A stretch of 64,000 nt of DNA from Terasakiispira papahanaumokuakeensis (GTDB taxonomy: Bacteria; Pseudomonadota; Gammaproteobacteria; Pseudomonadales; Halomonadaceae): assembly GCF_001709345.1 (NCBI RefSeq), contig NZ_MDTQ01000001.1, forward strand, positions 2,741,980 to 2,805,979, given 5' to 3'. A program made the position numbers and the translations under genes. This document shows, in pieces, positions 49,101-56,731 of this stretch. Position 1 is the first letter of the stretch. The number at the start of each line of letters is the position of its first letter. The notes below the pieces were generated by a model. The model was not told the DNA's origin. It saw nothing but the letters and a program-made list of their open reading frames with translations, and did not search any database.

Positions 49101-49651
49101 TCAACAAAAATTTGGAATTAAAAAACTCTGGATTAGAGCCTGACACCATTCTATCAAGTTCGTGGCATCCAACTTACTTACAACGACCACGAATATTAAA
49201 AATAATGTATAACATAAACAAATATCAGAGAAGCGACTTCGAGGAGATAGAAAAAGTAATTGCCTTAGTAGAGCAATCAGAGAAAGTACAAACAATGTCA
49301 TACCTGTACGATGACAACCATCAAAAACAAAAAATATCTTCAATAGAAATCGCACGAACGATGCCAAGTTTATGCTTATATGCCGGCGAAGTGCCTAGTG
49401 ATGAAAGTATAATCCAAGACATTGCGTCATATACAGAAGTAAAGCAATGGGCTTTCATCAGAAACAAAAAAGAATTAAACTATTGGCACCAATCAATGAA
49501 GTACCTAACCGGCATCATCACAGACAACCAAGCACTATTAGAATCAGAAAAGAACAACCCAGACAGTCTTTTTGTATTTTTTGACAAGACAAAAACCAAT
49601 TATTCAAAATGCCGCTGGCTAGAGGATGAAATTTTAAATATATTACCCTAA
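46127..49651 (+). CDS. Giant multidomain glycosyltransferase, probable flagellin nonulosonate transferase
   Basis: The 1174-residue protein has no membrane segment. Residues about 1-430 look like a GT-B fold related to CDP-glycerol/capsule transferases, with NIPSIHFCHSPYIARN near 155 and SSGSSISVESMALGKATIEL near 325-345, a typical nucleotide-sugar loop. A second region, about 480-735, resembles a GT-A/GT2 domain (FHLIIIAYQHLFSALADTLD, then AIYGDETIL near 585 in the metal-site position). A third, about 740-1000, again looks GT2-like (APRLVSSQAEIISAGQ). The rest (1000-1174) is unassigned. Large GT2 proteins beside flagellin genes in Pseudomonas (Fgt types) glycosylate flagellin. Here the position after a CMP-nonulosonate pathway suggests transfer of that sugar. 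Acceptor and linkage cannot be told from sequence. Confidence 0.7.
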   Translation: MKKEAIISTLLDRHLAVLDGVLAYHKMEIISPDLFASSHMPLATFHEVNVINIESTLDESDYEDIENEAKKLIHLYQKNSKSIEPWLIENQGSVACISTIENVLKERLSYIIKIIKGLNKLNNEYDIKAVIVNQEYMKSEATLIQWAKTNNIPSIHFCHSPYIARNLGSIRHFLSDHLTLASERCKETLDDLNTGKGERHITGMINWDTYRDIKNTDKKDIIDSLEIPEDSLIVSFFTTYAVLENATSDIETHQKSIDAFMEAAAFINKNSNKKVFFIIKDRPSGTYFSKQNVLKKAEKLGLSNNFAYIFERPERIILISDIVISSGSSISVESMALGKATIELVSRQVFLGGLIFSAEDGVIQCEASTLKDELLTLVEKPKYREHLEHQGYINDYFNEMTKQCLATQNSAHTLLKTIGKNEESQKLLADTDFYSKINIKATDSRFNKRDNFLIWRARTQINPLTGQLMGESYNSWATKPTFHLIIIAYQHLFSALADTLDSLEQQFYPHFGVSIISPSPCPIIELNKKENIEWIQRETPEKNINEIINNVESDWVIQITPGDNVQPQALFNLADYANLNPKWLAIYGDETILRERNSDEQLGDEESHFDDSLQVTPLFKPDFNIDLFRATDYISRFIAFKRSAIKELGGFQPLPYRAAEDLIFRLHDSKDENCIGHIPQILLYRSKHIDSFKNFKENEILGFNIRNEHLKRIGYQDSKVLPGLYSSIYNIRYFSDTPKASVDMLIPSKELDEQLLKSLSTLQEQGKSGWPDNIIIATCASSHEVKQWVDTNKIEKLPINSITISDWNGPVDALQHSLSLSDSEYLILASSELRWVQENWLSPLLDQLQRPEVAAAAPRLVSSQAEIISAGQILGKDGLLGDLYRNFFLEQELDVLPRAWCEQSLNSLNPNCIAIKREVIDKLNGFNLNYKGLLAINHLQLESRVLAQKLIWTPLSTVVQIENSNYINQASIDEKKYFKQNWFKALINDPCFNKNLELKNSGLEPDTILSSSWHPTYLQRPRILKIMYNINKYQRSDFEEIEKVIALVEQSEKVQTMSYLYDDNHQKQKISSIEIARTMPSLCLYAGEVPSDESIIQDIASYTEVKQWAFIRNKKELNYWHQSMKYLTGIITDNQALLESEKNNPDSLFVFFDKTKTNYSKCRWLEDEILNILP

Positions 49652-49891
49652 TTTATCGATAGGTGGATAGCATAACTAAGAGCAACACAAGCTAATGAAT
49701 ACTGCAGAAGCACCTGCTGGATTTATTTATCCAAATATCAGTTAAGAGTCGTATTGATCTCGAATGTTGAACTGAAGCACCGTGGAGCCCAATTCGTTCT
49801 CACTGAATATCGGCAAACATATCCGCTTCACTAGAAGCTAGTGCAGAATAGCATCAATGCTCTCGTTGGTTGCACACTGTCAGAAATGTGG

Positions 49892-49926
49892 GGGGCGGTG
49901 CGATTTAAATCGCGCCGCCCATTTTT
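49892..49926 (+). terminator. Rho-independent terminator after the sugar operon
   Basis: GGGCGGTGCGATTT (49892-49905) pairs with AAATCGCGCCGCCC (49906-49919), a near-perfect palindrome with one G-U pair, followed by ATTTTTC. It lies about 240 bases past the glycosyltransferase stop. Confidence 0.8.
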
Positions 49927-50044
49927 CATCATTGTCACAATGTCTATCCATACCAAGTGACTTCATGACATGGAGTTTAGCATCACAGTAGGATCCCACA
50001 GCCGAGCGCCAAACAATCCAGGCCAGTAACAATGGGCACCTCAA

Positions 50045-50629
50045 GAATGTGTAAGCGATCCACTACGCCCAAGTCATGCAGTTTATCCATGAAGGTGGCC
50101 GCCTTCATGGGACTGCCGTTATCGGAGTGCAGCACCAGGGACTTTTTCTGAGAAGCCAGGTGTTCACGCCAGTAGGCTTTCTCAATGAACTCACTCGCCA
50201 GCTTACCCGCTTCACTGTCTTAGACCTCATGGCCCACAATCTTGCGGCTGTAGACGTCCAGCATCAGGTATAAGTAGAACCAGGTTCCTCGCGTTGGCCC
50301 AGGCAACCAGGAGTATCCCAGGCCCATAGCCGGTTCACCTCAGAGGCTTTATGCGTCGTCGCCTGACGTTTGCGCTCAGGCGTTTTCTGGCGCCCCCTGA
50401 GGTGAATCTGATCATAGTCACGCAGGACCCGGTAAAAGGTCGATTCCGAGGCCAGGTAACGGCCCCGATCCAACTGATCCGCGACAATAAATGCCGGCGG
50501 ACAGCTTCGGTATTCTGGCTGGTTGCAAAGCGACGCCACAACTACCTTTTCAGCCCGGGCTTTTTCCTTGCGCCGCAGCTCGAATTGTAAGCGGTCCACA
50601 AACCCCATCTTTCGGGCTTGATTCCACAT
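50045..50629 (-). pseudogene. Broken IS3-family transposase (OrfA end joined to OrfB)
   Basis: The minus-strand frame from the ATG at 50629 starts with text like the end of OrfA (GFVDRLQFELRRKEKARAEK). It then jumps to OrfB text (GRYLASESTFYRVLRDYDQIHLRG, then VNRLWAWDT with the first catalytic Asp). A one-base loss near 50308 shifts the frame, and the match continues as FYLYLMLDVYSRKIVGHEV. An in-frame stop follows, then SLVLHSDNGSPMKAATF with the second Asp. The final catalytic Glu region is gone. This is a dead, internally deleted element. Confidence 0.88.
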
Positions 50630-51159
50630 ACGACAGACTGGTGGCTCTCATCATAAAGTAGAACACCATGACCGACTTCAATAAAGAGAAGACATGTTTT
50701 ACACCCTTATTCAGATAGCTACCGACAAGGAGCGCTAGCATTTCCTGATCGTATCAGCGCGGCTACAACAACTCGTGAACTGGACATACATTCGTGCCAG
50801 CTTTAATCAGTGCCGCTCCCAAGCCCAACGGCAACAAGACACTTTGGAACGAGAGCGGTGGTTAGCTGAAGAGAATGCCCTCAGAAGAGGCAACGAGCCG
50901 AAACCAATGAAGAATTGGCTACCACAAACAATGGCGTGAGGAACAAGGCGAAGAGCATGAAGTGAGGTACACCTTCATCCAGCGTCATCAACAGGCTTTC
51001 AGCGTTTAACGCATGTGCCATGTTCTTGACGATGCGTGAAGCGGCGACTACAACGCTTGGTAACAGCACGAAAGCGAGCTTTGATTGCTTACATCCTCAC
51101 GCAACAAGGGAAGGAACTCTCAACATAATCGCCATACCACTGTCCGTAGAGAAAAAGAT

Positions 51160-51186
51160 TAAAGGTTCCTGGATACTCGCCGATAA
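51160..51186 (+). promoter_or_regulatory. Sigma-28 promoter of the first flagellin gene
   Basis: TAAA (51160-51163), a 15-base spacer and GCCGATAA (51179-51186) match the FliA consensus exactly. The flagellin ATG is 42 bases further on, with TAAGGAG at 51214-51220 as ribosome site. Confidence 0.95.
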
Positions 51187-51227
51187 GGTATTTGTCAGCA
51201 AAAACCAATCTTGTAAGGAGCACTACC

Positions 51228-52100
51228 ATGGCTATGGTAATCAACACTAACATTGCATCAATCAACGGCCGTAACGCCCTAAGCGCTACTCAAAAAGATC
51301 AAGAAACTACTTTCAACCGTTTGTCTACTGGTCTGCGTATCAACTCAGCGAAAGATGATGCGGCTGGTCTATACTTGTCTGAAAGTCAGACTAAAGACAT
51401 CCGTGGCCTGAATATGGCAACCCGTAACGCTAATGATGGCATTTCTCTCGCTCAAACCGCTGAAGGCGCGTTGGATCAAATCACTTCCAACATGCAGCGC
51501 ATCAACGAACTGGCCACCCAGTCTGCGAACGGAACTTACAACACTGCTGCTCGCTCAGGCATGCAGCAAGAAGTTAACGCCTTGACTCAAGAAATTGCGC
51601 GTATTGTTGAGACAACTGAGTTCAATGGTAAAACACTGTTGAATTCATCTGCTGAATCACTCGATATGCAGGTAGGTTTCAAAAATAACTCTGCATCTCG
51701 CGTCAGCGTCGGGATGTCTGGTGGCCTATCTGCGGCTCTAAATACTGCAAACAATACCGCCATTGGGGCGATTGTAGCCGGTGGCTTGAATGGTACTGCT
51801 ATTATCGATATCAGTACTCAGACTGCGGCTCAAAGTGCGATTTCTATGAGCCGTACTGCGATTGATGGTATCTCATCAGTTCGCGCAGACTTCGGTGCTG
51901 CAATGAACCGGTTTGATGCTGTTATCTCAGGTAACGAAACCTATAGTTCTAACTTGAATGCAGCACGTAGCCGTATTCGTGATGCTGACTTTGCAGAAGA
52001 AACTGCGAACTTGGCTAAACAGCAGGTTCTACAGCAAGCAGGTGTTGCAGCACTTGGACAAGCTAACTCGTCTTCACAGGTTGTTCTGAGTCTGCTGTAA
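51228..52100 (+). CDS. fliC: Flagellin, first copy
   Basis: Flagellin is the filament subunit. The ATG at 51228 (MAMVINTNIASINGRNAL) gives 290 residues; a start at 51192 would overlap the ribosome site. The N-terminal D0/D1 region (to about 140, with STGLRINSAKDDAAGLY and NDGISLAQTAEGALDQI) and the C-terminal region (ARSRIRDADFAEETANLAKQ, ending VLSLL) are complete. The middle is short, so there is little or no D2/D3 domain. Ser/Thr-rich surface parts (about 150-200) would be targets for the sugar island. Transcribed from a consensus FliA promoter. Confidence 0.97.
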   Translation: MAMVINTNIASINGRNALSATQKDQETTFNRLSTGLRINSAKDDAAGLYLSESQTKDIRGLNMATRNANDGISLAQTAEGALDQITSNMQRINELATQSANGTYNTAARSGMQQEVNALTQEIARIVETTEFNGKTLLNSSAESLDMQVGFKNNSASRVSVGMSGGLSAALNTANNTAIGAIVAGGLNGTAIIDISTQTAAQSAISMSRTAIDGISSVRADFGAAMNRFDAVISGNETYSSNLNAARSRIRDADFAEETANLAKQQVLQQAGVAALGQANSSSQVVLSLL

Positions 52101-52127
52101 TAGACACTTAAGCAAATGTGTACACAA

Positions 52128-52157
52128 CCAGTACCGGGCAGAGCCCGGTACTGGTTT
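52128..52157 (+). terminator. Hairpin between first flagellin and flaG
   Basis: CCAGTACCGGG (52128-52138) pairs perfectly with CCCGGTACTGG (52144-52154) around loop CAGAG, then TTT. The weak T-run suggests partial read-through, which would keep flagellin mRNA far above flaG and fliD. Confidence 0.72.
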
Positions 52158-52171
52158 CACAGGAGCCTATT

Positions 52172-52711
52172 ATGACCAGTTCCTCTCTTAATAACGCGTT
52201 ATCTGGCACGATGGCTCAAGAGAACTTGAGGTCTACTGCTCAACGTGCCTCTCACGAAAAGACCCCGTCCCCTCACTCGCCTAAAGATGTCGATCAACTC
52301 AAAAGTACTGAACGGGTAGATACAGAGGCGATGCGCACCCAGGGGCATCTTGAACAGCAGACTCGTAACGCACCTCAGCATCATGACATAAAGCATGACC
52401 CAAGCGATGGCCAGAAGGCCAGTGCTCTCGCAAGCGACACTCCGCAAGCCCTGGAAGCACAAGAAGACGAAGTGAGTGAGGAACAGGCGCCCAAACTGGC
52501 CCAACAACTATCTGAACTCAACAATGTGATGTACGCTTTAAATCGTAAAATCAAATTTGAAATAGACGATACAACTGAAGCTCTCATTGTAAGGGTCATC
52601 AATAAAGAGACGAATGAGATCATTCGTCAATACCCAAAAGATGAAATCTTAGAACGCATGGAACGTCTGCTAGAAGGCGATACCGGTTCGTTTTCAGCCG
52701 AGATCGAATAA
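52172..52711 (+). CDS. flaG: FlaG-family flagellar protein
   Basis: FlaG proteins affect filament length in polar flagella. The ATG at 52172 has a perfect AGGAG site 7 bases upstream, giving 179 residues. The frame is open to a GTG at 52118, but that lies within the hairpin. The N-terminal two-thirds is polar and low-complexity; the C-terminal domain (about 112-175) has LNRKIKFEIDDTTEALIVRV and NEIIRQYPKDEILERM, the FlaG signature. It precedes fliD, as is usual. Confidence 0.9.
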   Translation: MTSSSLNNALSGTMAQENLRSTAQRASHEKTPSPHSPKDVDQLKSTERVDTEAMRTQGHLEQQTRNAPQHHDIKHDPSDGQKASALASDTPQALEAQEDEVSEEQAPKLAQQLSELNNVMYALNRKIKFEIDDTTEALIVRVINKETNEIIRQYPKDEILERMERLLEGDTGSFSAEIE

Positions 52712-52732
52712 ACGAAAAGTGAGGTTAGCATC

Positions 52733-54172
52733 ATGTCAACGGTAGGCAACTCAGCAGGCATAAAGTTTTCAGGGCTAGGCTCAGGCTTGGATGTTGAAGC
52801 AATTGTAGATGCAACAGTCCAAGCTGAGTCTATGCAGCTCGAAAGGCTGAAAGAAGAGAAAAATTTTACTGACACTCAAATTAGCGACTATGGCAAAGTT
52901 TCGACCATGCTCGATCAGTTACAAACGACCATGGATAAACTGACCGGTGCAGACAATTTTGCCTTATTAAAATCATCGACTAGCAACGAAAACCTCTTTT
53001 CGATTGCAGCAGACCGAGAAGATGGCGCTCAATCAGGCACTTATGATATCCAAGTCATTGACGAAGCTCGTCAATATAAATCTGTCAGCCAATCAGCAGC
53101 CAAAGATGACAGCTTTACGGGTACATTATCCATCAAAAATGCTGATGGTTCAGATACCTTAGCGGATATTGATCTGTCTGGAGGAAAATCTCTTGAACAG
53201 ATTCGAGCAGCCATCAACGCCAATGAAGACCTTAAAGGGAAAGTGACGGCTAGCATCGTACAAGAAGGCAACGGTCAACAACGCCTCATTCTCAAATCAG
53301 CTGAGACGGGCGAAGAAAACCGTCTCACGGTTGATTATAGCGGCGTCTCTGGCGCAGGACTGAGTGAAGATAGCACCTTATCATCAGATGCGAGCAGCCT
53401 TGATGCGAAAATCAAGGTAGATGGTATAGAAGCAACCAGCAGCACGAATACTTTTGATAATGTCATTTCAGGTGTCACCATTACGCTGAATGACGGTGCC
53501 TCGCTACAATCTGACAAGCAAGGCACTGCACGCGTCGCCCGAGACGACGAGCAAATTAAAAGCAACATTGAAGATTTTGTAAATAGTTACAATGAAGTGG
53601 TTAAATTCCTTAATCAAGCAAAAAATAAGGAAACCTCTTTAGGCAAAGAAACAACAATTCGGAGTATTGAGACAGCCTTGAGAAGTGTCATCAGTGCACC
53701 TGCTGGTAGTGATCCGAACAATTGGGAAAACTATTTGGGCTCTCTTGGGATTACCACGGACCCAGGCGCACCAGGAGACACTTTAGATCCAAACCGGGGC
53801 ACGCTGAAGTTAGATTCAGAAGAACTACAGAAAGCCCTTGAGAGTGACTTCGACCAAGTCGCTTTTGTTTTAGGTGACCCTGATACAGGATATGCGTCTC
53901 GTTTAGCTAAAATCGCTGAACAAATGACCAGTACAACGGTTGATTCTGAAGGAAGAATACAAAAGGGTTTGATTGAGATTCGAACTGAAGGTCTGACTAA
54001 AAATAGCACTCGAATCGCTGAAAGAATAACCAAGGAACAAGAACGCCTCGATGCTTTAGAGGCGCGTCTTTATACAAAGTTTAATTCAATAGAAAGCTTG
54101 ACCGCTAATTTGAATTCAACCGCATCTTACATCGGTGGTCAAATAAGTAGTCTGCCGGGTTATACACGATAG
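52733..54172 (+). CDS. fliD: Filament cap protein FliD
   Basis: FliD forms the cap under which flagellin folds. The 479-residue protein starts with SAGIKFSGLGSGLDVEAIVD, the N-terminal hallmark of FliD. It has a middle domain (about 80-300) and ends in a helical coiled region (about 400-479, with RITKEQERLDALEARLYTKFNSIE). It follows flaG by 21 bases, and a strong terminator follows. Confidence 0.96.
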   Translation: MSTVGNSAGIKFSGLGSGLDVEAIVDATVQAESMQLERLKEEKNFTDTQISDYGKVSTMLDQLQTTMDKLTGADNFALLKSSTSNENLFSIAADREDGAQSGTYDIQVIDEARQYKSVSQSAAKDDSFTGTLSIKNADGSDTLADIDLSGGKSLEQIRAAINANEDLKGKVTASIVQEGNGQQRLILKSAETGEENRLTVDYSGVSGAGLSEDSTLSSDASSLDAKIKVDGIEATSSTNTFDNVISGVTITLNDGASLQSDKQGTARVARDDEQIKSNIEDFVNSYNEVVKFLNQAKNKETSLGKETTIRSIETALRSVISAPAGSDPNNWENYLGSLGITTDPGAPGDTLDPNRGTLKLDSEELQKALESDFDQVAFVLGDPDTGYASRLAKIAEQMTSTTVDSEGRIQKGLIEIRTEGLTKNSTRIAERITKEQERLDALEARLYTKFNSIESLTANLNSTASYIGGQISSLPGYTR

Positions 54173-54211
54173 TTCAACCCAATAGTGTATCGTTTAATTG
54201 GTAAGTATAGA

Positions 54212-54243
54212 ATAACAAGGGCGCTCAATAGCGCCCTTGTTAT
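54212..54243 (+). terminator. Rho-independent terminator after fliD
   Basis: ATAACAAGGGCGC (54212-54224) and GCGCCCTTGTTAT (54231-54243) form a perfect 13-base stem with loop TCAATA. The stem is flanked by A/T sequence. It separates fliD from fliS, which therefore may rely on read-through or its own weak promoter. Confidence 0.85.
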
Positions 54244-54261
54244 ATACAGTTGGAGAAAGTA

Positions 54262-54687
54262 ATGAGTTATCAAAAGCGCTTACTAGGGGTGCAACAGTAC
54301 GTTAGAGGAAGTGCTGAATCTCAAGTGAGAGATGCAAGCCCCTATCAACTAATCCTTATGTTAATGGATTCGGCCTTAGGACGACTGGCAGCTGCACGAG
54401 GCGCTATTGAGCGCCAAGATGAGCCATTAATGGCGCAGTCATTACAAAAAGCCCAAGCGATTATTAACGAACTTCGTAATGTATTGGATTTCGAGCAAGG
54501 CGGTGAAGTGGCACAAAATCTACATGATCTTTATGACTACTTTGGTCAGCAAATTGCCAAAGCCGCTGCACAGAAGAAAGCCGAGCCTATCAACGAAGTG
54601 GTCCGATTATTTCAGCCCCTCCGCGATAGCTGGGTCGAAATACGTAATGAAGCTGAAAAGGCCCTCATGGAAAGGGATCAAGAGTAA
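54262..54687 (+). CDS. fliS: Flagellin export chaperone FliS, first copy
   Basis: FliS binds flagellin and carries it to FlhA. The ATG at 54262 with a GGAGA site gives 141 residues; a TTG at 54250 is also in frame. The sequence has YVRGSAESQVRDASPYQLILMLMD and LRNVLDFEQGGEVAQNLHDLYDY, typical of FliS. It lies between fliD and the second flagellin, and a second FliS-type gene follows that flagellin. Confidence 0.92.
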   Translation: MSYQKRLLGVQQYVRGSAESQVRDASPYQLILMLMDSALGRLAAARGAIERQDEPLMAQSLQKAQAIINELRNVLDFEQGGEVAQNLHDLYDYFGQQIAKAAAQKKAEPINEVVRLFQPLRDSWVEIRNEAEKALMERDQE

Positions 54688-54695
54688 GATAAAAC

Positions 54696-54710
54696 TGGCA
54701 CAGAGATTGC
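54696..54710 (+). promoter_or_regulatory. Sigma-54 promoter of the second flagellin gene
   Basis: TGGCAC-AGAGA-TTGC matches the sigma-54 consensus in every key base, with GG (54697-54698) and GC (54709-54710) exactly 10 bases apart. It is 140 bases before the flagellin ATG. FleR is the likely activator. Confidence 0.88.
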
Positions 54711-54849
54711 AACTCTAAAAAGCAAGGCGAATGACCGATCAAAAAGGTTAAGCCCGATAAGGCGTGCTGCGATAACAACGGCAAGACCCTGCCGGTTTTG
54801 GCAAAGCCATGCCGTAGCACAAGACTGAAGTAGCTAAGGAGTTCATAAC

Positions 54850-55728
54850 ATGGCACTGGTACTCAATACCAATATCGCGGCAATCAATGGCCAGCGAAAT
54901 CTTTCAAAAACCCAAGCGGATCAAGCCACAACATTTAATCGTCTATCTACTGGGCTGCGCATTAACTCAGCTAAAGACGATGCTGCGGGCTTGTATCTCG
55001 CCGAGAGTCAAACTAAAGATATTCGTGGCCTCAATATGGCAACCCGCAACGCGAGTGACGGTATTTCTATGTCACAAACCGCTGAAGGAGCTTTAGACCA
55101 GATCACATCCAACCTGCAGCGTATCAATGAACTCGCCATTCAGTCGGCTAACGGCACCTACGACACTGCGGCACGAGAAGGTATTCAGAAAGAAGTTGAT
55201 GGTCTAACCCAAGAAATTGCGCGTATAGTAGAAACAACAGAGTTTAACGGAAAGAAACTACTAAACACTGCCGCAACCAAAACAACATTACAAGTCGGCT
55301 TTAAGAATGACTCTGCATCTCAAGTTGATGTAGGCTTGTCTGGTGGTCTTTCTGCCGCACTCGATGCAGCGGGCTTCGGTACAGCAATCGGTCGTATAAT
55401 TTCTGGTGGGTTGGTTGGCACTGGTATTATAGATTTATCGACCCAAACTGCGGCACGAAGTGCCATTGACTTTAGCCGAAACGATATTAATGGAATCTCT
55501 CGTTTACGCGCAAACTTTGGTGCTGCCATGAATCGCTTTGAGGCAGTGATTTCAGGCAACCAAACTTATAGCGAAAACTTACAAGCTGCGCGCAGTCGTA
55601 TTCAGGATGCAGACTTTGCTGAAGAAACGTCAAAACTGGCTAAGCAACAAGTACTCCAGCAAGCAGGTGTTTCTGTACTAAGTCAGGCCAATGCCTCAAG
55701 TCAGACCATTCTTGGACTACTACAGTAA
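54850..55728 (+). CDS. fliC2: Flagellin, second copy
   Basis: The 292-residue protein is close to the first flagellin along almost all its length, with the same D0/D1 ends (STGLRINSAKDDAAGLY; ARSRIQDADFAEETSKLAKQ) and a short middle. Differences cluster at about 145-200. It starts at the ATG at 54850 with AAGGAG upstream. Its promoter is of sigma-54 type, unlike the first copy, so it may be made earlier, perhaps for the base of the filament. Confidence 0.96.
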   Translation: MALVLNTNIAAINGQRNLSKTQADQATTFNRLSTGLRINSAKDDAAGLYLAESQTKDIRGLNMATRNASDGISMSQTAEGALDQITSNLQRINELAIQSANGTYDTAAREGIQKEVDGLTQEIARIVETTEFNGKKLLNTAATKTTLQVGFKNDSASQVDVGLSGGLSAALDAAGFGTAIGRIISGGLVGTGIIDLSTQTAARSAIDFSRNDINGISRLRANFGAAMNRFEAVISGNQTYSENLQAARSRIQDADFAEETSKLAKQQVLQQAGVSVLSQANASSQTILGLLQ

Positions 55729-55749
55729 GTATATTAAAGAGGTTGTTTC

Positions 55750-56229
55750 ATGCCACGCGCCAAAACGTTGCGTCAGATCCAGCAGGCTGCTGCCCAATAT
55801 TCACAACAGGTGCAGGGGAACCGACACCTTCGTGAAGAAGTTAAGCAGGCCAATCCATATCAGCTGATCAAGATGCTTTATGCTGCCCTAGAGTCTCATT
55901 TGGATGCTGGGCTCAGCGCTTTGGAGCGTGGCGACACCGTGTCGGCGACTCGCTGTTTGGATAAAGCCCACTCAAGTATTAACTACTTAAGAGCATGTTT
56001 GAGCCCTGAGTTTTACCCTGAGTTATATGAAACACTGGACGCCCTCTACGACTACATGGGACAACGACTTGTTACTGCCCGACTTAAGCATGAGGTGGCA
56101 GCCGTGCAAGAGGTGCAAGAGCTTCTAAGACCACTACAAGAAGCTTGGGTTGAGGTTGAAACCACTGCTGACGAGCTATATAAAGATTTTGTTCCCGCGG
56201 ATTACGACTCACTTTCGGAGTCAGGTTAA
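55750..56229 (+). CDS. fliS2: FliS-family flagellin chaperone, second copy
   Basis: The 159-residue protein has the FliS pattern: QVQGNRHLREEVKQANPYQLIKMLY, then CLDKAHSSINYLRACLSP and YETLDALYDYMGQRLV. It is more divergent and slightly longer than the first FliS. It lies 21 bases downstream of the second flagellin, and its stop overlaps the next ATG (TAATG). A chaperone dedicated to the second flagellin is a reasonable guess. Confidence 0.85.
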   Translation: MPRAKTLRQIQQAAAQYSQQVQGNRHLREEVKQANPYQLIKMLYAALESHLDAGLSALERGDTVSATRCLDKAHSSINYLRACLSPEFYPELYETLDALYDYMGQRLVTARLKHEVAAVQEVQELLRPLQEAWVEVETTADELYKDFVPADYDSLSESG

Positions 56230-56615
56230 TGCCAAGTGAACGGATGCATCATGACGATTTTGAAAAGGCGTTATCGGCGCTTATCAACGTCAGTGAAGCG
56301 CTCAAGGAAAAGATCAAGTCTGAGGATCTCACCAAGGCCGTTGAGCTCTCCGGAGCGCGCGACCAAATAGCCCATCAGCTTTTTGCTCTACCTTGGTCAG
56401 AATCTAAAGTACAGCAACATCATTCTAAATTAGAAATAATCGACCAACTTGATCGAGAGATCACCTCGGTTGCAGCAGCATTTAAAGCTGAGGTTGAGCA
56501 GCAAATCAAAGACGTTCAGGCCGAAAAAAAAGACCTATCAGAACAAATGCGTCAGTTATCAAAAGGACAAAGTGCTATTAACGCATATGATAAAGCACGA
56601 AAAGCTTTTCGATAA
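56229..56615 (+). CDS. FliT-like small helical protein
   Basis: The 128-residue protein is helical and charged (EKALSALINVSEALKEKIKSED; a C-terminal coiled coil with VQAEKKDLSEQMRQLSKG and YDKARKAF). Position right after fliS fits FliT, the FliD chaperone, but FliT sequences are poorly conserved and I cannot confirm it. The start overlaps the fliS2 stop. A strong terminator follows. Confidence 0.65.
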   Translation: MPSERMHHDDFEKALSALINVSEALKEKIKSEDLTKAVELSGARDQIAHQLFALPWSESKVQQHHSKLEIIDQLDREITSVAAAFKAEVEQQIKDVQAEKKDLSEQMRQLSKGQSAINAYDKARKAFR

Positions 56616-56677
56616 TTCCATAGCAGGTCAAAGCGCTGAGTAACCTCCACAGTCCCTTTTATAAGTACCATAAAAAA

Positions 56678-56700
56678 GCCCTCTAGAGAGGGCATTTTTA
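56678..56700. terminator. Bidirectional terminator between fliT-like gene and flgL
   Basis: GCCCTC (56678-56683) pairs with GAGGGC (56688-56693) around TAGA, with A-run before and T-run after, so it can serve both converging operons. Confidence 0.88.
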
Positions 56701-56731
56701 TGGCTTCAAAGATCACATTTTAGACATCGAT

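Larger units (their letters stand above)
49652..51159. other. 1.5-kb spacer between sugar island and flagellin, with IS debris
   Basis: The spacer holds a strong terminator (49892-49926) and a broken IS3-type transposase (50045-50629). Past 50630 the sequence has no recognisable gene. A 62-codon minus-strand frame at 50881-51069 has no match I can name. The last 30 bases lead into the flagellin promoter. Confidence 0.7.

Noticed and set aside
50076-50273. Plus-strand frame of 65 codons over the IS3 relic
   Set aside because: It is antisense to clear transposase sequence with the catalytic HSDNG motif.
50881-51069. 62-codon minus-strand frame in the spacer before flagellin
   Set aside because: No recognisable motif, no ribosome site, and the region is transposon debris running into the flagellin promoter.
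54716-54742. Possible sigma-28 promoter before the second flagellin (TAAA then CCGATCAA)
   Set aside because: The -10 box does not match at the required spacing. The sigma-54 site just upstream is far better.
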